Below, one piece after another: positions 32,736-42,060 of a stretch of 64,000 bases of DNA. Position 1 is the stretch's first letter; each line of letters begins with the position of its first letter. The position numbers were made by a program, and so were the translations under genes. Origin of the DNA: Eubacteriales bacterium (GTDB lineage Bacteria > Bacillota > Clostridia > Lachnospirales > Lachnospiraceae); NCBI GenBank assembly GCA_030526005.1, contig JAUNDP010000008.1, positions 1-64,000 on the forward strand, read 5' to 3'. The notes below the pieces were generated by a model, which saw nothing but the letters and a program-made list of their open reading frames with translations, was not told the origin of the DNA and made no database searches.

Positions 32736-33494
32736 CTACTCGCCCAGATATGCGGTGATTACTTTTGGATCATTCAAAACGACATCCGGCGTTCCATTTG
32801 CCAGCTCTGTTCCGAAGTTCAGAACATACAAATATTCGCAGATTCCGGATACCAGTTTCATATCATGTTCAATCAGAAGAATTGTGACGCCAAATTTCTT
32901 TCGGATCAGTTCAATCGTCTCCATCAATTCTGCCGTCTCGTTCGGATTCATTCCTGCGGCGGGCTCATCAAGCAGAAGCAGTTTTGGATTTGTCGCAAGG
33001 GCGCGCGCAATCTCCAGTTTTCTCTGTTTTCCATAAGGCAGGTTCGATGCGAATGTATTGGCATAGGAATCCAGCTCGAATACCTTCAGGATCTCCATCG
33101 CCTTCTCATCCATCTCTTTTTCTTTTGCCTTATAAGATCCCAGATGAAGAATACTTTCTGCCAGACTATATTTGATCTGATTATGCAAGGCTGTCTTTAC
33201 ATTGTCTTTCACACTCATTTTATTGAAAAGTCTGATATTCTGAAATGTTCTGGCAATTCCTGCCTTACAGATCTCAGAAGGTGTCTTTCCAATCATATTC
33301 ACCCCATCCAGTGTGATTGTGCCGTCCGTAGGACGGTACACACCTGTCAGAAGGTTAAACGCTGTCGTTTTTCCGGCGCCGTTTGGTCCGATCAGACCGA
33401 CAAGACTTCCCTTTTCAAGGCTCATATTTAAGTTGTCCACTGCACGCAGACCTCCAAAGGAGATTCCAAGATTTTTTACTTCCAATAATGCCAT
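32736..33494 (-). CDS. livG: Branched-chain amino acid ABC transporter ATPase LivG
   Basis: The 252-residue ATPase pairs with LivF. Walker A GPNGAGKTT, signature LPYGKQRKLEIARAL (the LivG form of the LSGGQ motif), Walker B LLLLDEPAAGMNP, and switch His in LIEHDMKLV are all intact. GGAGGGAAATTGAG precedes its start, which lies one base after livM. Confidence 0.95.
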   Translation of the reverse strand: MALLEVKNLGISFGGLRAVDNLNMSLEKGSLVGLIGPNGAGKTTAFNLLTGVYRPTDGTITLDGVNMIGKTPSEICKAGIARTFQNIRLFNKMSVKDNVKTALHNQIKYSLAESILHLGSYKAKEKEMDEKAMEILKVFELDSYANTFASNLPYGKQRKLEIARALATNPKLLLLDEPAAGMNPNETAELMETIELIRKKFGVTILLIEHDMKLVSGICEYLYVLNFGTELANGTPDVVLNDPKVITAYLGE

Positions 33495-33495
33495 C

Positions 33496-34470
33496 TCAAT
33501 TTCCCTCCTTCTGCAGTCTTTCCATTACTTTTCTGTTTTTCTTTTCCATCAGTGCAGCATTGAACTTTGAATTTCTAAACAGCATCATCGCAATCAGAAC
33601 AATCGCATAAATCAGCATACGATAATCGGCTGCACCTCGAAGCAGTTCCGGAAGCGCCGTCAGAATGACAGCGGCCACGATCGTTCCTTTGATATTGCCC
33701 ATACCTCCTAAAACGACCATAACAAGAATTTCGATGGATGTATTATAGTCAAAATTTGCCGGTTTCAAAATACCTGTGTTGTGTGCATACACAACGCCTG
33801 CCATTCCGGCAAGAAATGCTGAAACCACAAAAGCTAAAATTTTAAATTTGCTGACTGGAATACCAGATGCCTCAGCCGCAATATAATTGTCACGGATTGC
33901 GCATACGGCGCGTCCGTGTCTGGAATTTACGAGATTGCTGACAACAACAATTACAATTAAAGTTAAAATAAATACGATTGTAAAATGCTTATGATTTGTC
34001 ATTCTCTCAATTCCGGAAAGACCTCTTGCTCCTCCTGTGATGTCCATGGAGTTGATCACGGAACGGATAATCTCTCCGAATCCCAGCGTCACAATCGCCA
34101 GATAATCTCCTCTCAGACGCAGAACCGGCATACCAATGATGAGTCCGGCAACAGCTGCGACACATCCTCCCACAACCAGTGCGATAAGCAGAGAAACGTA
34201 TGGAGGGAACGGCAGATTGATGGTGACAAGAGCTCCCGCATATGCGCCCAGCGACATAAATCCGGCGTGTCCCAGTGTCAGTTCTCCCAGAAATCCGACA
34301 ATCAGACACAGGGAAACTGCAAGCATCACATTTGTACAGATCGGCGTGAGCAGAGATCTCATCTGACGGTTTAAAATTCCTTTATTCAGCAAAACCATGA
34401 TTACAGCGTAAACTGCGACAGCAATCATTGCGTCGATCAAAAGTTTTTTCTTCTTTTCCATCTTCTGCAC
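33496..34470 (-). CDS. livM: Branched-chain amino acid ABC transporter permease LivM
   Basis: The 324-residue permease has about nine membrane helices and the conserved SLCLIVGFLGELTLGHAGFMSLGAY and LRLRGDYLAIVTLGFGEI motifs of LivM. A GTG directly after the livH stop (34470) and an ATG at 34461 preceded by TAGGTG are both possible starts. It forms the channel with LivH. Confidence 0.94.
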   Translation of the reverse strand: MQKMEKKKKLLIDAMIAVAVYAVIMVLLNKGILNRQMRSLLTPICTNVMLAVSLCLIVGFLGELTLGHAGFMSLGAYAGALVTINLPFPPYVSLLIALVVGGCVAAVAGLIIGMPVLRLRGDYLAIVTLGFGEIIRSVINSMDITGGARGLSGIERMTNHKHFTIVFILTLIVIVVVSNLVNSRHGRAVCAIRDNYIAAEASGIPVSKFKILAFVVSAFLAGMAGVVYAHNTGILKPANFDYNTSIEILVMVVLGGMGNIKGTIVAAVILTALPELLRGAADYRMLIYAIVLIAMMLFRNSKFNAALMEKKNRKVMERLQKEGN

Positions 34471-35358
34471 CTACACTTTCTCTATCTTCATCTTGCCAAG
34501 CAGTCCTGACGGTCTTACTAAGAGGACGATAACCAGAACGCCGTATACAATCGCATCTGCAAGCTGTGTAGAAATATAAGCTTTTGACAAACTTTCAATG
34601 ATTCCGAGGATAATACCTCCAAGCATTGCTCCAGGAATACTTCCGATTCCTCCCAATACTGCTGCGACAAACGCCTTGATACCTGGCAGAGCTCCTAATG
34701 TCGGCATCAATGTCTCATACTGAGAAATATATAAGATTCCTGCTACCGCTGCTAATCCTGATCCAATCGCAAAAGTCAGTGAAATAGTGCCATTCACACT
34801 GATTCCCATCAATTCTGCCGCTCCTCTGTCCTCTGATACCGCTCTCATTGCTCTTCCTGCTTTTGTCTTATTGACAAACAGTGTCAAAGCAATCATAGAA
34901 ACCGTTGTCACACCTAAAGTGACAAGCGTTGTACCAGAGATATACAGACTTCCCAGATGAATTCCAGGAACATTTATAATTGACGCAAATGGAATCGGCG
35001 TCGCTTTAAATATCAAAAGCGCGATATTCTGCAGTAAAAAGCTCATACCGATCGCTGTGATCAATACCGCCAGCGGCGGTGCATTTCGAAGTGGTTTATA
35101 CGCAATCTTTTCTGTCACAATTCCAAGTACAGAGCAAGTCAGCACTGTCAGAAGAATTGCCACGATGACAGGCAGTTTCAATACAGCGGAATATACATAC
35201 AGGGAATAGGCGCCAATCATAATGATATCCCCGTGAGCAAAGTTGATCATTTTCGCAATACCATATACCATGGTATATCCGATTGCGATCAGTGCATAAA
35301 TGCTCCCTGTTCTCAGCCCGTTGATGAACTGCTCTAAAATACTGTTTAATAGGCTCAT
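34471..35358 (-). CDS. livH: Branched-chain amino acid ABC transporter permease LivH
   Basis: The start at 35358 follows GGTGGAAAGAG and gives 295 residues. Membrane helices and LivH motifs are present: NGLRTGSIYALIAIGYTMVYG, MINFAHGDI and the loop RAMRAVSEDRGAAELMG. It abuts livM. A stem-loop at 35489-35527 between livK and livH probably lowers expression of the membrane parts relative to the binding protein. Confidence 0.94.
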   Translation of the reverse strand: MSLLNSILEQFINGLRTGSIYALIAIGYTMVYGIAKMINFAHGDIIMIGAYSLYVYSAVLKLPVIVAILLTVLTCSVLGIVTEKIAYKPLRNAPPLAVLITAIGMSFLLQNIALLIFKATPIPFASIINVPGIHLGSLYISGTTLVTLGVTTVSMIALTLFVNKTKAGRAMRAVSEDRGAAELMGISVNGTISLTFAIGSGLAAVAGILYISQYETLMPTLGALPGIKAFVAAVLGGIGSIPGAMLGGIILGIIESLSKAYISTQLADAIVYGVLVIVLLVRPSGLLGKMKIEKV

Positions 35359-35488
35359 CTCTTTCCACCTTTCTCCAATCATAATTTTTTATTTTTTCTC
35401 TCGCCAGGTTAATTTTTATTCTAATATAATTGCCTGACGCTGACAAGAATAAATGCAGAAAAAAGTATGTTTAATCCACATTTCACGC

Positions 35489-35527
35489 AAAAGAGGAACT
35501 TTCGCCCAAAAGCTACAGCTCCTCTTT
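35489..35527 (-). terminator. Partial terminator between livK and livH
   Basis: AAAAGAGGA (35489-35497) and TCCTCTTT (35520-35527) pair over eight bases. On the minus strand the stem ends in TTTTG. The surrounding gap 35359-35606 holds no gene. It fits differential expression in ABC operons. Confidence 0.5.
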
Positions 35528-35606
35528 GAAATTACATATTTATACGTTATCATACACACACATCCACACTGTGCATGAATGATCTACCGTCTGAAAGCAT
35601 ATGTTT

Positions 35607-36836
35607 TTATTCTACATACTGATACTGTCCGTCTTTGATCTCCACATATTTGATCTCTTTGTTCGGAACACCCTCAGCTGTGAAAGTAATCTCTTCACCT
35701 GTCAGACCGTTTACTGTAATTTCTGTCATTGCTGCAATCAGATCTTCGCTCTCGATAGAACCGGCCTGTTCCATAGCTGCCTTGATCGTATAGACTGCAT
35801 CGTAAGCGTCTGCCGCAAACTGATCTGGTGTTGCACTGTAAGCTGCCTCATAAGCATCAACGAAAGCCACTACTTTCGGGTCGTCAACAGCTGCACAGAA
35901 CGGGCTTGCAAAAATAGCTCCCTCTACAACAGAAGGATCCGATACTGTGCTTAACACACCATCCCATCCGTCGCTTCCGATAAATGGAAGCTCCATTCCC
36001 ATGTCAGCAGCCTGTTTTGTGATATATGTGATATCCTGATAGTAAGCTGGAATAAATAATGCTTCTGCGTCTGTTCCTTTGATCTTTGTCAGCTGTGTAT
36101 TGAAATCGGTATCACCTGTTGTGAAAGATTCGCTTGCCACGATCTCTCCGCCTTTTTCTTCTACACGCGCCTCAAACGCCTCATCCATACCTGCGCTGTA
36201 ATCATCTGCATTGTTGTAAATCACAGCAATCTTTGTGTATCCCAGAACGTCCATTGCGTAGTCAGCCATCGCAACACCCTGATCTGGGTCGCTGAAGCAG
36301 ATACGGAAAGCGTTGTCATACTGAATGCATTCCGGCGCTGATCCAGAAGGAGTAATCTGTAAAATACCATCGTCTGCCGTCAGATCTGTGATGGCGATGG
36401 TAGATCCGCTTGTCGTCGCTCCCATCATAACCTGGATTCCTTCATCCATCAATGTATTGTATGCCTGAATCGCCTTATCTTCTGTCGCTTCGTCATCCTC
36501 AAATGCCAGCGCCAATGTATAATTTACGTCGCCCACTGTTACACCGCCTGCTGCATTGATCTCCTCAATCGCAATCTCAGCGCCCTGTTTTACAGAATTT
36601 CCATAGGAAGCTGCTGCTCCTGTCAGAGGTCCCATGCCGCCGATCAAAAATTCTTCTGATTCCCCTGATTTTGTCGTCTCTTTTTCTGTCGTCTCTACAG
36701 TCGCTGTCTCAGACTCTTTTTCTGTCTTTTTTTCTGTCTCAGTCTCTTTTTCTTTGTCATTTCCGCATCCGGTCAGAGAAGATACTGCTAATGTTGCCGC
36801 AACTGCTCCAACCATTACTTTTTTAAATTTTTTCAT
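35607..36836 (-). CDS. livK: Branched-chain amino acid ABC transporter binding lipoprotein
   Basis: The 409-residue extracytoplasmic binding protein has a lipoprotein signal (lipobox LTGC), a Thr/Glu/Lys-rich linker to about residue 60, and a periplasmic-binding type I fold beginning FLIGGMGPLTGAAASYG with AVIYNNADDYSAG and PAYYQDITYI segments. It captures branched-chain amino acids or similar for LivHMGF. AAGGAGGAAAAGATT precedes the start at 36836. It is the first and probably most abundant product of the operon. Confidence 0.93.
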   Translation of the reverse strand: MKKFKKVMVGAVAATLAVSSLTGCGNDKEKETETEKKTEKESETATVETTEKETTKSGESEEFLIGGMGPLTGAAASYGNSVKQGAEIAIEEINAAGGVTVGDVNYTLALAFEDDEATEDKAIQAYNTLMDEGIQVMMGATTSGSTIAITDLTADDGILQITPSGSAPECIQYDNAFRICFSDPDQGVAMADYAMDVLGYTKIAVIYNNADDYSAGMDEAFEARVEEKGGEIVASESFTTGDTDFNTQLTKIKGTDAEALFIPAYYQDITYITKQAADMGMELPFIGSDGWDGVLSTVSDPSVVEGAIFASPFCAAVDDPKVVAFVDAYEAAYSATPDQFAADAYDAVYTIKAAMEQAGSIESEDLIAAMTEITVNGLTGEEITFTAEGVPNKEIKYVEIKDGQYQYVE

Positions 36837-36903
36837 AATCTTTTCCTCCTTCATCCTGCCGCTCTATTTCTTTAGCGGAATACATTGTTAAATTATTTGT
36901 TTT

Positions 36904-36932
36904 ATGATAACCCTAAATATTTTCTTTGTCAA
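36904..36932 (-). promoter_or_regulatory. Promoter of the liv operon
   Basis: On the minus strand TTGACA (36927-36932) and TATCAT (36904-36909) are separated by 17 bases. Confidence 0.75.
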
Positions 36933-37021
36933 TCATTGTTTTCACTAATTTTACCGCTTTTTCAGGAATATCGGAAAATCACTCTCCCAGAAAATATTTT
37001 CTGCTTAATTTTTAATTTCAC

Positions 37022-37051
37022 TGTACAACTCCGCTGTGTTTGTTGTACAAT
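37022..37051 (+). promoter_or_regulatory. Inverted repeat overlapping the pfp promoter
   Basis: TGTACAAC (37022-37029) and GTTGTACA (37042-37049) are perfect inverted copies 12 bases apart. The second arm overlaps a -10-like TACAAT at 37046-37051. This looks like an operator; the cognate regulator is not in view. Confidence 0.5.
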
Positions 37052-37058
37052 AAGAAAT

Positions 37059-37079
37059 AGAGTGTCTTGCACTCTTTTT
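37059..37079 (+). terminator. Short hairpin with T-run in the pfp leader
   Basis: AGAGTG (37059-37064) pairs with CACTCT (37070-37075), followed by a T-run to 37079. It lies at the very start of the predicted transcript, 26 bases before the start codon, so it may be a leader attenuator or a 5' stabiliser. Confidence 0.4.
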
Positions 37080-37104
37080 ATTGAAACGAAAGGGGTATTA
37101 ATGG

Positions 37105-38319
37105 ATGAAGAATTTAATCGTTGGACAATCCGGCGGTCCTACTGCCGTGATTAACAGCAGTCTTTTTGGAGTAATCAAAGAAAGTATGAAACAGGAAGAG
37201 CATGTTGGACGTGTTTACGGTATGATTCATGGAATCGAAGGATTTTTAAAGGACCAGTATATGGATCTGGGAAAAGAACTGACACCGGAGCAGCTGCAGT
37301 GTCTGCGCACGACGCCGGGAGCATTTCTGGGTTCCTGCAGATACAAACTTCCGGAAGATCTGTCCGATCCCGTTTATCCGAAGTTATTTGAAAAATTCAA
37401 CGCCCTGAATATCGGTTACTTTTTCTACATCGGAGGAAACGACTCCATGGATACCGTCAGCAAGCTTTCCCGATATGCTGAGTCTCATGGAGAATCTACA
37501 CGCATCATCGGCATACCAAAGACCATTGACAATGACCTCATTCTGACTGATCACACACCTGGTTTCGGCAGTGCCGCAAAATACGTTGCCGCCTCTGTTG
37601 CTGAAATTGGTATAGATGCCTCTGTATATGAGGCAAAATCGGTCACTATCATTGAGATCATGGGCCGCCACGCCGGATGGCTGACTGCCGCCAGCGTACT
37701 TGCCAGAAAGTTCAAGGAGGACAATCCTGTTCTGATCTATCTGCCTGAGGTTCCTTTTGATCTGGATCAGTTCCTGAAAGATCTGGAGAGATCCTTCCAG
37801 AAGCGAAACAATCTCATTGTCTGCGTATCAGAAGGAATTCACGATAAAGACGGAACCTTTATCTGCGAATATGCCGGCGAAGCTGGCGTTGACACATTTG
37901 GCCACAAAATGCTGACCGGATGCGGCAAATATCTTGAAAATTATATCAAAAGCCATATGAAAGTCAAAGTACGTTCCGTTGAATTAAATGTGAATCAGCG
38001 CTGTTCCACATTCTCACAGTCTCTGACCGACGCAAAAGAAGCGGCGCTTGCCGGCTCTTTCGGCGTTTGTGCCGCTTTAAACGGAGCTACCGGAAAAATG
38101 GTTTCCTTCGTCCGTCAGGAAGGACCGGGATACGATTTATCCTGTGACCTTGTCGATGTCAACGAGGTATGCAACAAAGAAAAAGCTGTCCCGCTCGAAT
38201 GGATTGTAGACGGATGCGATATCAGCGATGAATTTGTCGCATATGCGCTTCCTCTGATTCAGGGTCATCCGGTGATTCCGATGAAAGACGGACTGCCAAA
38301 TTATACTTACCGCCGATAA
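37105..38319 (+). CDS. pfp: 6-phosphofructokinase, PPi-dependent type
   Basis: The 404-residue glycolytic enzyme phosphorylates fructose 6-phosphate. It keeps GQSGGPTAVINSS, GGNDSMD and PKTIDNDL; the Asp in GGNDS and Lys in PKTIDND, in place of the Gly residues of ATP-dependent enzymes, indicate pyrophosphate as phosphoryl donor. MGRHAGWL forms part of the substrate site. GAAAGGGGTATTA precedes the chosen ATG, which overlaps an alternative ATG four bases upstream in another frame. It is divergent from liv. Confidence 0.9.
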   Translation: MKNLIVGQSGGPTAVINSSLFGVIKESMKQEEHVGRVYGMIHGIEGFLKDQYMDLGKELTPEQLQCLRTTPGAFLGSCRYKLPEDLSDPVYPKLFEKFNALNIGYFFYIGGNDSMDTVSKLSRYAESHGESTRIIGIPKTIDNDLILTDHTPGFGSAAKYVAASVAEIGIDASVYEAKSVTIIEIMGRHAGWLTAASVLARKFKEDNPVLIYLPEVPFDLDQFLKDLERSFQKRNNLIVCVSEGIHDKDGTFICEYAGEAGVDTFGHKMLTGCGKYLENYIKSHMKVKVRSVELNVNQRCSTFSQSLTDAKEAALAGSFGVCAALNGATGKMVSFVRQEGPGYDLSCDLVDVNEVCNKEKAVPLEWIVDGCDISDEFVAYALPLIQGHPVIPMKDGLPNYTYRR

Positions 38320-38373
38320 TCAGAAAAAAGAATCGAACAGGAAAAATCTGTTGAATCTTATAAAGGACAAAAA

Positions 38374-38411
38374 AGAAAACTTCCGTGAGCATTGTTTCAC
38401 AGAAGTTTTCT
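38374..38411. terminator. Bidirectional terminator between pfp and the ProX-like gene
   Basis: AGAAAACTTC (38374-38383) pairs with GAAGTTTTCT (38402-38411), extended by GTGA/TCAC inside. A T-run follows on the plus strand and an A-run precedes it. Confidence 0.75.
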
Positions 38412-38486
38412 TTTTATAAATTTAAAATTTTCTTTCTTGTTCTGTCAAGTCCCCTTGTAAAGCCCTGAACTTTCAAAATAGAAACT

Positions 38487-39035
38487 TTACAGTTCGACTG
38501 CCGTATATTCATGCCCTGTATAAGGCAAAAATTTATTCAGCACATCGTCCATTTTTATTTTCAGGCTCGTCGTATTGATGCAGGGATGACAGCCGATATA
38601 TTCTGCTTCCAGAATCGTCTTTTCTATCAGGAGTCTGACATTGTGTTCTTTGTCATTCATCAGGCCCAGAACGCTGACAGACCCCGGCGTCACTCCAAGA
38701 TACTGTTCCATATGGTCTGCATCCGCAAAGGACAGTCTGGCGCTTCCGATCTGATGCGACAGATCTTTTGTCTTAAATTTCTTATCCCCTGAAATCAGAA
38801 GCAGATAAAATTTTGTCTTCTGCGCATTGCACAGAAACAGATTTTTACAGATTTCTGTCTGAAGAAGACGATCAATCTCATGACACGCTTCGATCGTTGG
38901 CGTCACGTCATGATCCACTCTCTGAAACGGGATTTCCAGCTTTTCCAGAAGATCATATACATCCCGCTCTCTTTTCAGACGTCCTGTCTCATCCGCAGGA
39001 CGCCCGTCATACAGCTTTAATTTCTCTTCCATCAT
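38487..39035 (-). CDS. proX: Prolyl-tRNA editing deacylase (YbaK/ProX family)
   Basis: The 182-residue single-domain protein hydrolyses mischarged Ala- or Cys-tRNA-Pro. It matches the free-standing INS-like fold: VDHDVTPTIEACHEIDRLL, the KNLFLCNAQKTKFYLL lysine-containing segment, and GVTPGSVSVLGLMND. Its ATG overlaps the last base of the proS stop, so translation is coupled. The adjacent ProRS lacks the internal editing domain, so this gene likely provides editing in trans. Confidence 0.88.
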   Translation of the reverse strand: MMEEKLKLYDGRPADETGRLKRERDVYDLLEKLEIPFQRVDHDVTPTIEACHEIDRLLQTEICKNLFLCNAQKTKFYLLLISGDKKFKTKDLSHQIGSARLSFADADHMEQYLGVTPGSVSVLGLMNDKEHNVRLLIEKTILEAEYIGCHPCINTTSLKIKMDDVLNKFLPYTGHEYTAVEL

Positions 39036-40468
39036 CAATATGCTTTTCCCCAGTAAACCATATGTTTTGCCGGTTTGCCGCAGTGGATGCACGTTCCTGT
39101 GATCTCTTCCTGCTGGAATGGGATACAGCGGGAGGTAACGCCTGCTTCTTCTTTCAAAGCATCCTCGCACTCCTGACATCCGCACCACATTGCTTTGATA
39201 AATCCTGGCTTCTCATTTGCAATCTGTTTGAATTCATCCATTGTCTTTGCTGTATAAGTATGAGCGTCTCTGTGAGCTCTTGCGCGCTCCAGCATTTCTT
39301 TCTGCATGGTTTCCAATACTTCTCCAACCTTTGCAGCCAGCTCAGGGATTGGTGTCACAATTTTTTCTCTCGTATCACGACGGACAATTACAGCCTGATT
39401 TGCCTCAATGTCCTTTGGACCTACTTCGATACGCAGCGGAATTCCTCTCATTTCCTGCTCAGAGAATTTCCATCCTGGGCTCTTATCGGTGTCGTCCACT
39501 TTTACACGGAATCCGGAAAGCATATTTTTTAATTCATATACTTTGTCAAGAACGCCTTCTTTTTTCTGCTGAATCGGAATCAGCATCACCTGTGTAGGCG
39601 CAATTCTCGGCGGCAGAACGAGTCCGCTGTTGTCTCCGTGAACCATGATGATTGCGCCGATCATACGCGTTGTCATTCCCCAGGAAGTCTGGTGAACATA
39701 TTTTAACTGATTGTCTTTATCTGTAAACTGAATGCCGAATGCTTTTGCAAAGCCGTCTCCAAAATTATGGCTTGTTCCGGACTGCAGCGCTTTTCCGTCG
39801 TGCATCAGAGATTCAATCGTATACGTTGCCTCAGCGCCTGCAAATTTTTCTTTATCTGTCTTGCGTCCGCGAACTACAGGGATCGCAAGCACTTCTTCGC
39901 AGAAATCAGCATATAAGTTCAGCATCTGGATTGTTCTCTCCTCTGCTTCCTCAGCAGTTGCGTGCGCAGTGTGTCCCTCCTGCCATAAAAATTCTCTGGA
40001 ACGCAGGAACGGTCTTGTCGTCTTTTCCCAGCGCACAACAGAACACCACTGATTGTATACCTTTGGAAGATCGCGGTAAGACTCGATATCTTTCTGGTAG
40101 AAGTCACAGAACAGCGTCTCTGACGTCGGTCTGACGCACATTCTCTCCTGAAGCGGTTCCAGACCTCCATGCGTCACCCATGCTACTTCCGGAGCGAATC
40201 CTTCTACATGATCTTTTTCTTTCTGAAGTAAGCTTTCCGGAATAAACATCGGAAGATATACATTCTCCACGCCTGTCTCTTTAAAGCGGCGATCCAGTTC
40301 ATGCTGGATATTCTCCCAGATCGCATATCCTGCCGGTTTGATTACCATACAGCCCTTTACGCTCGTGTAATCGATCAGTTCTGCCTTCTTTACGACGTCC
40401 GTATACCACTGGGCGAAATCTTCTTCCATAGAAGTAATCTCTGATACTAATTTCTTCTCTTTTGCCAT
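39035..40468 (-). CDS. proS: Proline--tRNA ligase, short (archaeal/eukaryal-like) type
   Basis: The 477-residue class II synthetase charges tRNA-Pro. Motif 2 ([26 protein letters not shown]) and the anticodon-binding domain with the [10 protein letters not shown] segment are visible; a C-terminal extension contains the cysteine pairs CGCQEC and CIHCGK. It lacks the roughly 180-residue editing insertion of E. coli-type enzymes. It is controlled by the upstream T-box and overlaps the trans-editing gene. Confidence 0.95.
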   Translation of the reverse strand: MAKEKKLVSEITSMEEDFAQWYTDVVKKAELIDYTSVKGCMVIKPAGYAIWENIQHELDRRFKETGVENVYLPMFIPESLLQKEKDHVEGFAPEVAWVTHGGLEPLQERMCVRPTSETLFCDFYQKDIESYRDLPKVYNQWCSVVRWEKTTRPFLRSREFLWQEGHTAHATAEEAEERTIQMLNLYADFCEEVLAIPVVRGRKTDKEKFAGAEATYTIESLMHDGKALQSGTSHNFGDGFAKAFGIQFTDKDNQLKYVHQTSWGMTTRMIGAIIMVHGDNSGLVLPPRIAPTQVMLIPIQQKKEGVLDKVYELKNMLSGFRVKVDDTDKSPGWKFSEQEMRGIPLRIEVGPKDIEANQAVIVRRDTREKIVTPIPELAAKVGEVLETMQKEMLERARAHRDAHTYTAKTMDEFKQIANEKPGFIKAMWCGCQECEDALKEEAGVTSRCIPFQQEEITGTCIHCGKPAKHMVYWGKAY

Positions 40469-40616
40469 GCCTCATTCTCCTTTTCTTTCTCACGGTCAGA
40501 CCCGTTTTTATTCCTTTTTAAATATAATGCAAATACAAATGCAATAAGACGTCCGACAAAAATCATAAAATCCCTCGCGAAACTTTTTTGTTTCTTAGGA
40601 AATAAGATTTTTTCTA

Positions 40617-40858
40617 AAATAAAAAAGCCTTCCATCCCAAAAAGGGACCGAAAGGCTTCGGCGGTACCACCCTGATTAACCGTAAGATCACGGTTCTCTC
40701 ATCTTCCGTTATCGCCGGAATTACGCTGTATTTTCATACAGGACTCCAAGGCAGGTTCCACATTTCTCTCATAAGAATCTCTCAGCCGCGGATTCTCTCT
40801 CTGTGAATCGATTCATGTGTACTAATCCTTTTCTTCGTCGCATCGTCTCATTTACTTG
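40617..40858 (-). promoter_or_regulatory. T-box leader for proS with CCU specifier
   Basis: On the minus strand the leader contains GAACCTGCCTTGGAG, where CCT (40753-40755) is the proline specifier, and the conserved T-box AGGGTGGTACCGC (near 40660-40673). The terminator arms lie at about 40623-40657 and are followed by T residues. Uncharged tRNA-Pro should allow readthrough into proS. Confidence 0.92.
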
Positions 40859-40864
40859 TAGGCT

Positions 40865-40893
40865 ATTTTATGTCACAATAAGTTTTTTGTCAA
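40865..40893 (-). promoter_or_regulatory. Promoter of the proS T-box transcript
   Basis: On the minus strand TTGACA (40888-40893) and TAAAAT (40865-40870) are separated by 17 bases. Confidence 0.75.
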
Positions 40894-40903
40894 GCTCTGA
40901 CTA

Positions 40904-40932
40904 TGGATATCTTTACCGTCTTTTGCTATAAT
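40904..40932 (+). promoter_or_regulatory. Probable promoter of the DUF402 gene
   Basis: TATAAT at 40927-40932 is perfect; TGGATA at 40904-40909 is a weak -35 at 17-base spacing. The promoter is divergent from the proS promoter. Confidence 0.5.
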
Positions 40933-40985
40933 AGATCTTACAAGAATACGCATGAAATATATGGAGACACAAAGGAGGGAATTAT

Positions 40986-41465
40986 ATGGATCAGCCGATT
41001 CTTTACCGCAAACGTCTGATACCAGAAGAATGCGTTCTGCTCAAGGACGACATCATTCTGTTTCAGGATGAAAAACTCATTATCACAAAGTGGAATACGC
41101 TCCATCCAAAAAAAGATCTGCACCACGGATATTCCTGCTACTGCCTCGACAAAGGCATCAAGATCAGCAAATTTCTCGATGCAGACGATCATCTTCTGTG
41201 CTGGTACTGCGATATCATCACCTATTCGTTTGATCCTGTCGAAAATGCCTACGTCTTTACCGATCTTCTGGCCGACGTCATTCTAAAGCCGGGAGAGCAG
41301 ATCGAAGTGGTTGACCTCGACGAACTTGCCGATGCGTGCGAGCTGGAGCTGATTACTCCGAAACAGCTCATTCTGTCGCTGAGACAGCTCGACGAACTTT
41401 TAAAGTGTATCCAGAGCGGTGAATTTTCCGTCTATCAATCACTTTTGAATCAGTTTGACAAGTAG
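40986..41465 (+). CDS. DUF402 domain protein
   Basis: The 159-residue protein matches DUF402: GYSCYCLDKGIKISKFLDADDHLLCWYCDIITYSFDP and VFTDLLADVILKPG with an acidic VVDLDELADA metal-binding strand. Members include nucleoside di- and triphosphate phosphatases, so a nucleotide hydrolase is plausible. GGAGGGAATTAT precedes the ATG. It stands alone between the proS leader and the convergent dCMP deaminase. Confidence 0.75.
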   Translation: MDQPILYRKRLIPEECVLLKDDIILFQDEKLIITKWNTLHPKKDLHHGYSCYCLDKGIKISKFLDADDHLLCWYCDIITYSFDPVENAYVFTDLLADVILKPGEQIEVVDLDELADACELELITPKQLILSLRQLDELLKCIQSGEFSVYQSLLNQFDK

Positions 41466-41565
41466 ACAGAGCGTCTGACAAGATGGAAGAAAGGCGCCTT
41501 GGAAGTCAAAAAATGACTTTCAAAGCGCCCTCCATTTTTCCTGTCTTGTTTTTTATTCTTGTTTT

Positions 41566-42051
41566 TTATAATTCCAGCTCAATCCTGCGGTGTGTCTTTT
41601 CATATTTCTGATAGACAACCCCCGCTGCATCCAGCATTCTCTTTGATGCAATCACAGAAGGCTGGTGCGCATACTTATCGCAGTCATACACAATTCTTTT
41701 AATTCCAGCCTGAATGATCGCCTTTGCACATTCGTTGCACGGAAAAAGCGATACATACAATGTGGAACCCTCCAGACTGCCTCCGCGGTAATTTAAAATC
41801 GCATTCAGTTCACTGTGCGTGACATACAGATATTTCTGATCCAGCTCTTCTCCTGTCTTTTCCCACGGGAATTCATCGTCTGAGCATCCGATCGGAAATC
41901 CATTGTATCCCATCGATAAAATTTTATGATCCGGACTGACAATGCAGGCTCCCACCTGTGTGCTCGGATCTTTAGAACGCATACCGGAAAGCATCGCAAC
42001 TCCCATAAAATATTCGTCCCATGAGATATATCCTTCTCTTTTTCCGCTCAT
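41566..42051 (-). CDS. dCMP deaminase family protein
   Basis: The 161-residue zinc enzyme converts dCMP to dUMP for thymidylate synthesis. Zinc and catalytic residues are in THSELNAIL (HxE) and LFPCNECAKAI (PCxxC), with the GACIVSPDHKILSMGYNGFP segment ahead. Length and motifs are typical of the deoxycytidylate deaminase family; ComE-type deaminases are related but usually lie with com genes. It follows upp with a nine-base gap. Confidence 0.9.
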   Translation of the reverse strand: MSGKREGYISWDEYFMGVAMLSGMRSKDPSTQVGACIVSPDHKILSMGYNGFPIGCSDDEFPWEKTGEELDQKYLYVTHSELNAILNYRGGSLEGSTLYVSLFPCNECAKAIIQAGIKRIVYDCDKYAHQPSVIASKRMLDAAGVVYQKYEKTHRRIELEL

Positions 42052-42060
42052 AGCGCCCTC

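Noticed and set aside
40447-40635. Small frame between the T-box and proS
   Set aside because: It overlaps the T-box terminator and the proS start in another frame and has no ribosome binding site.
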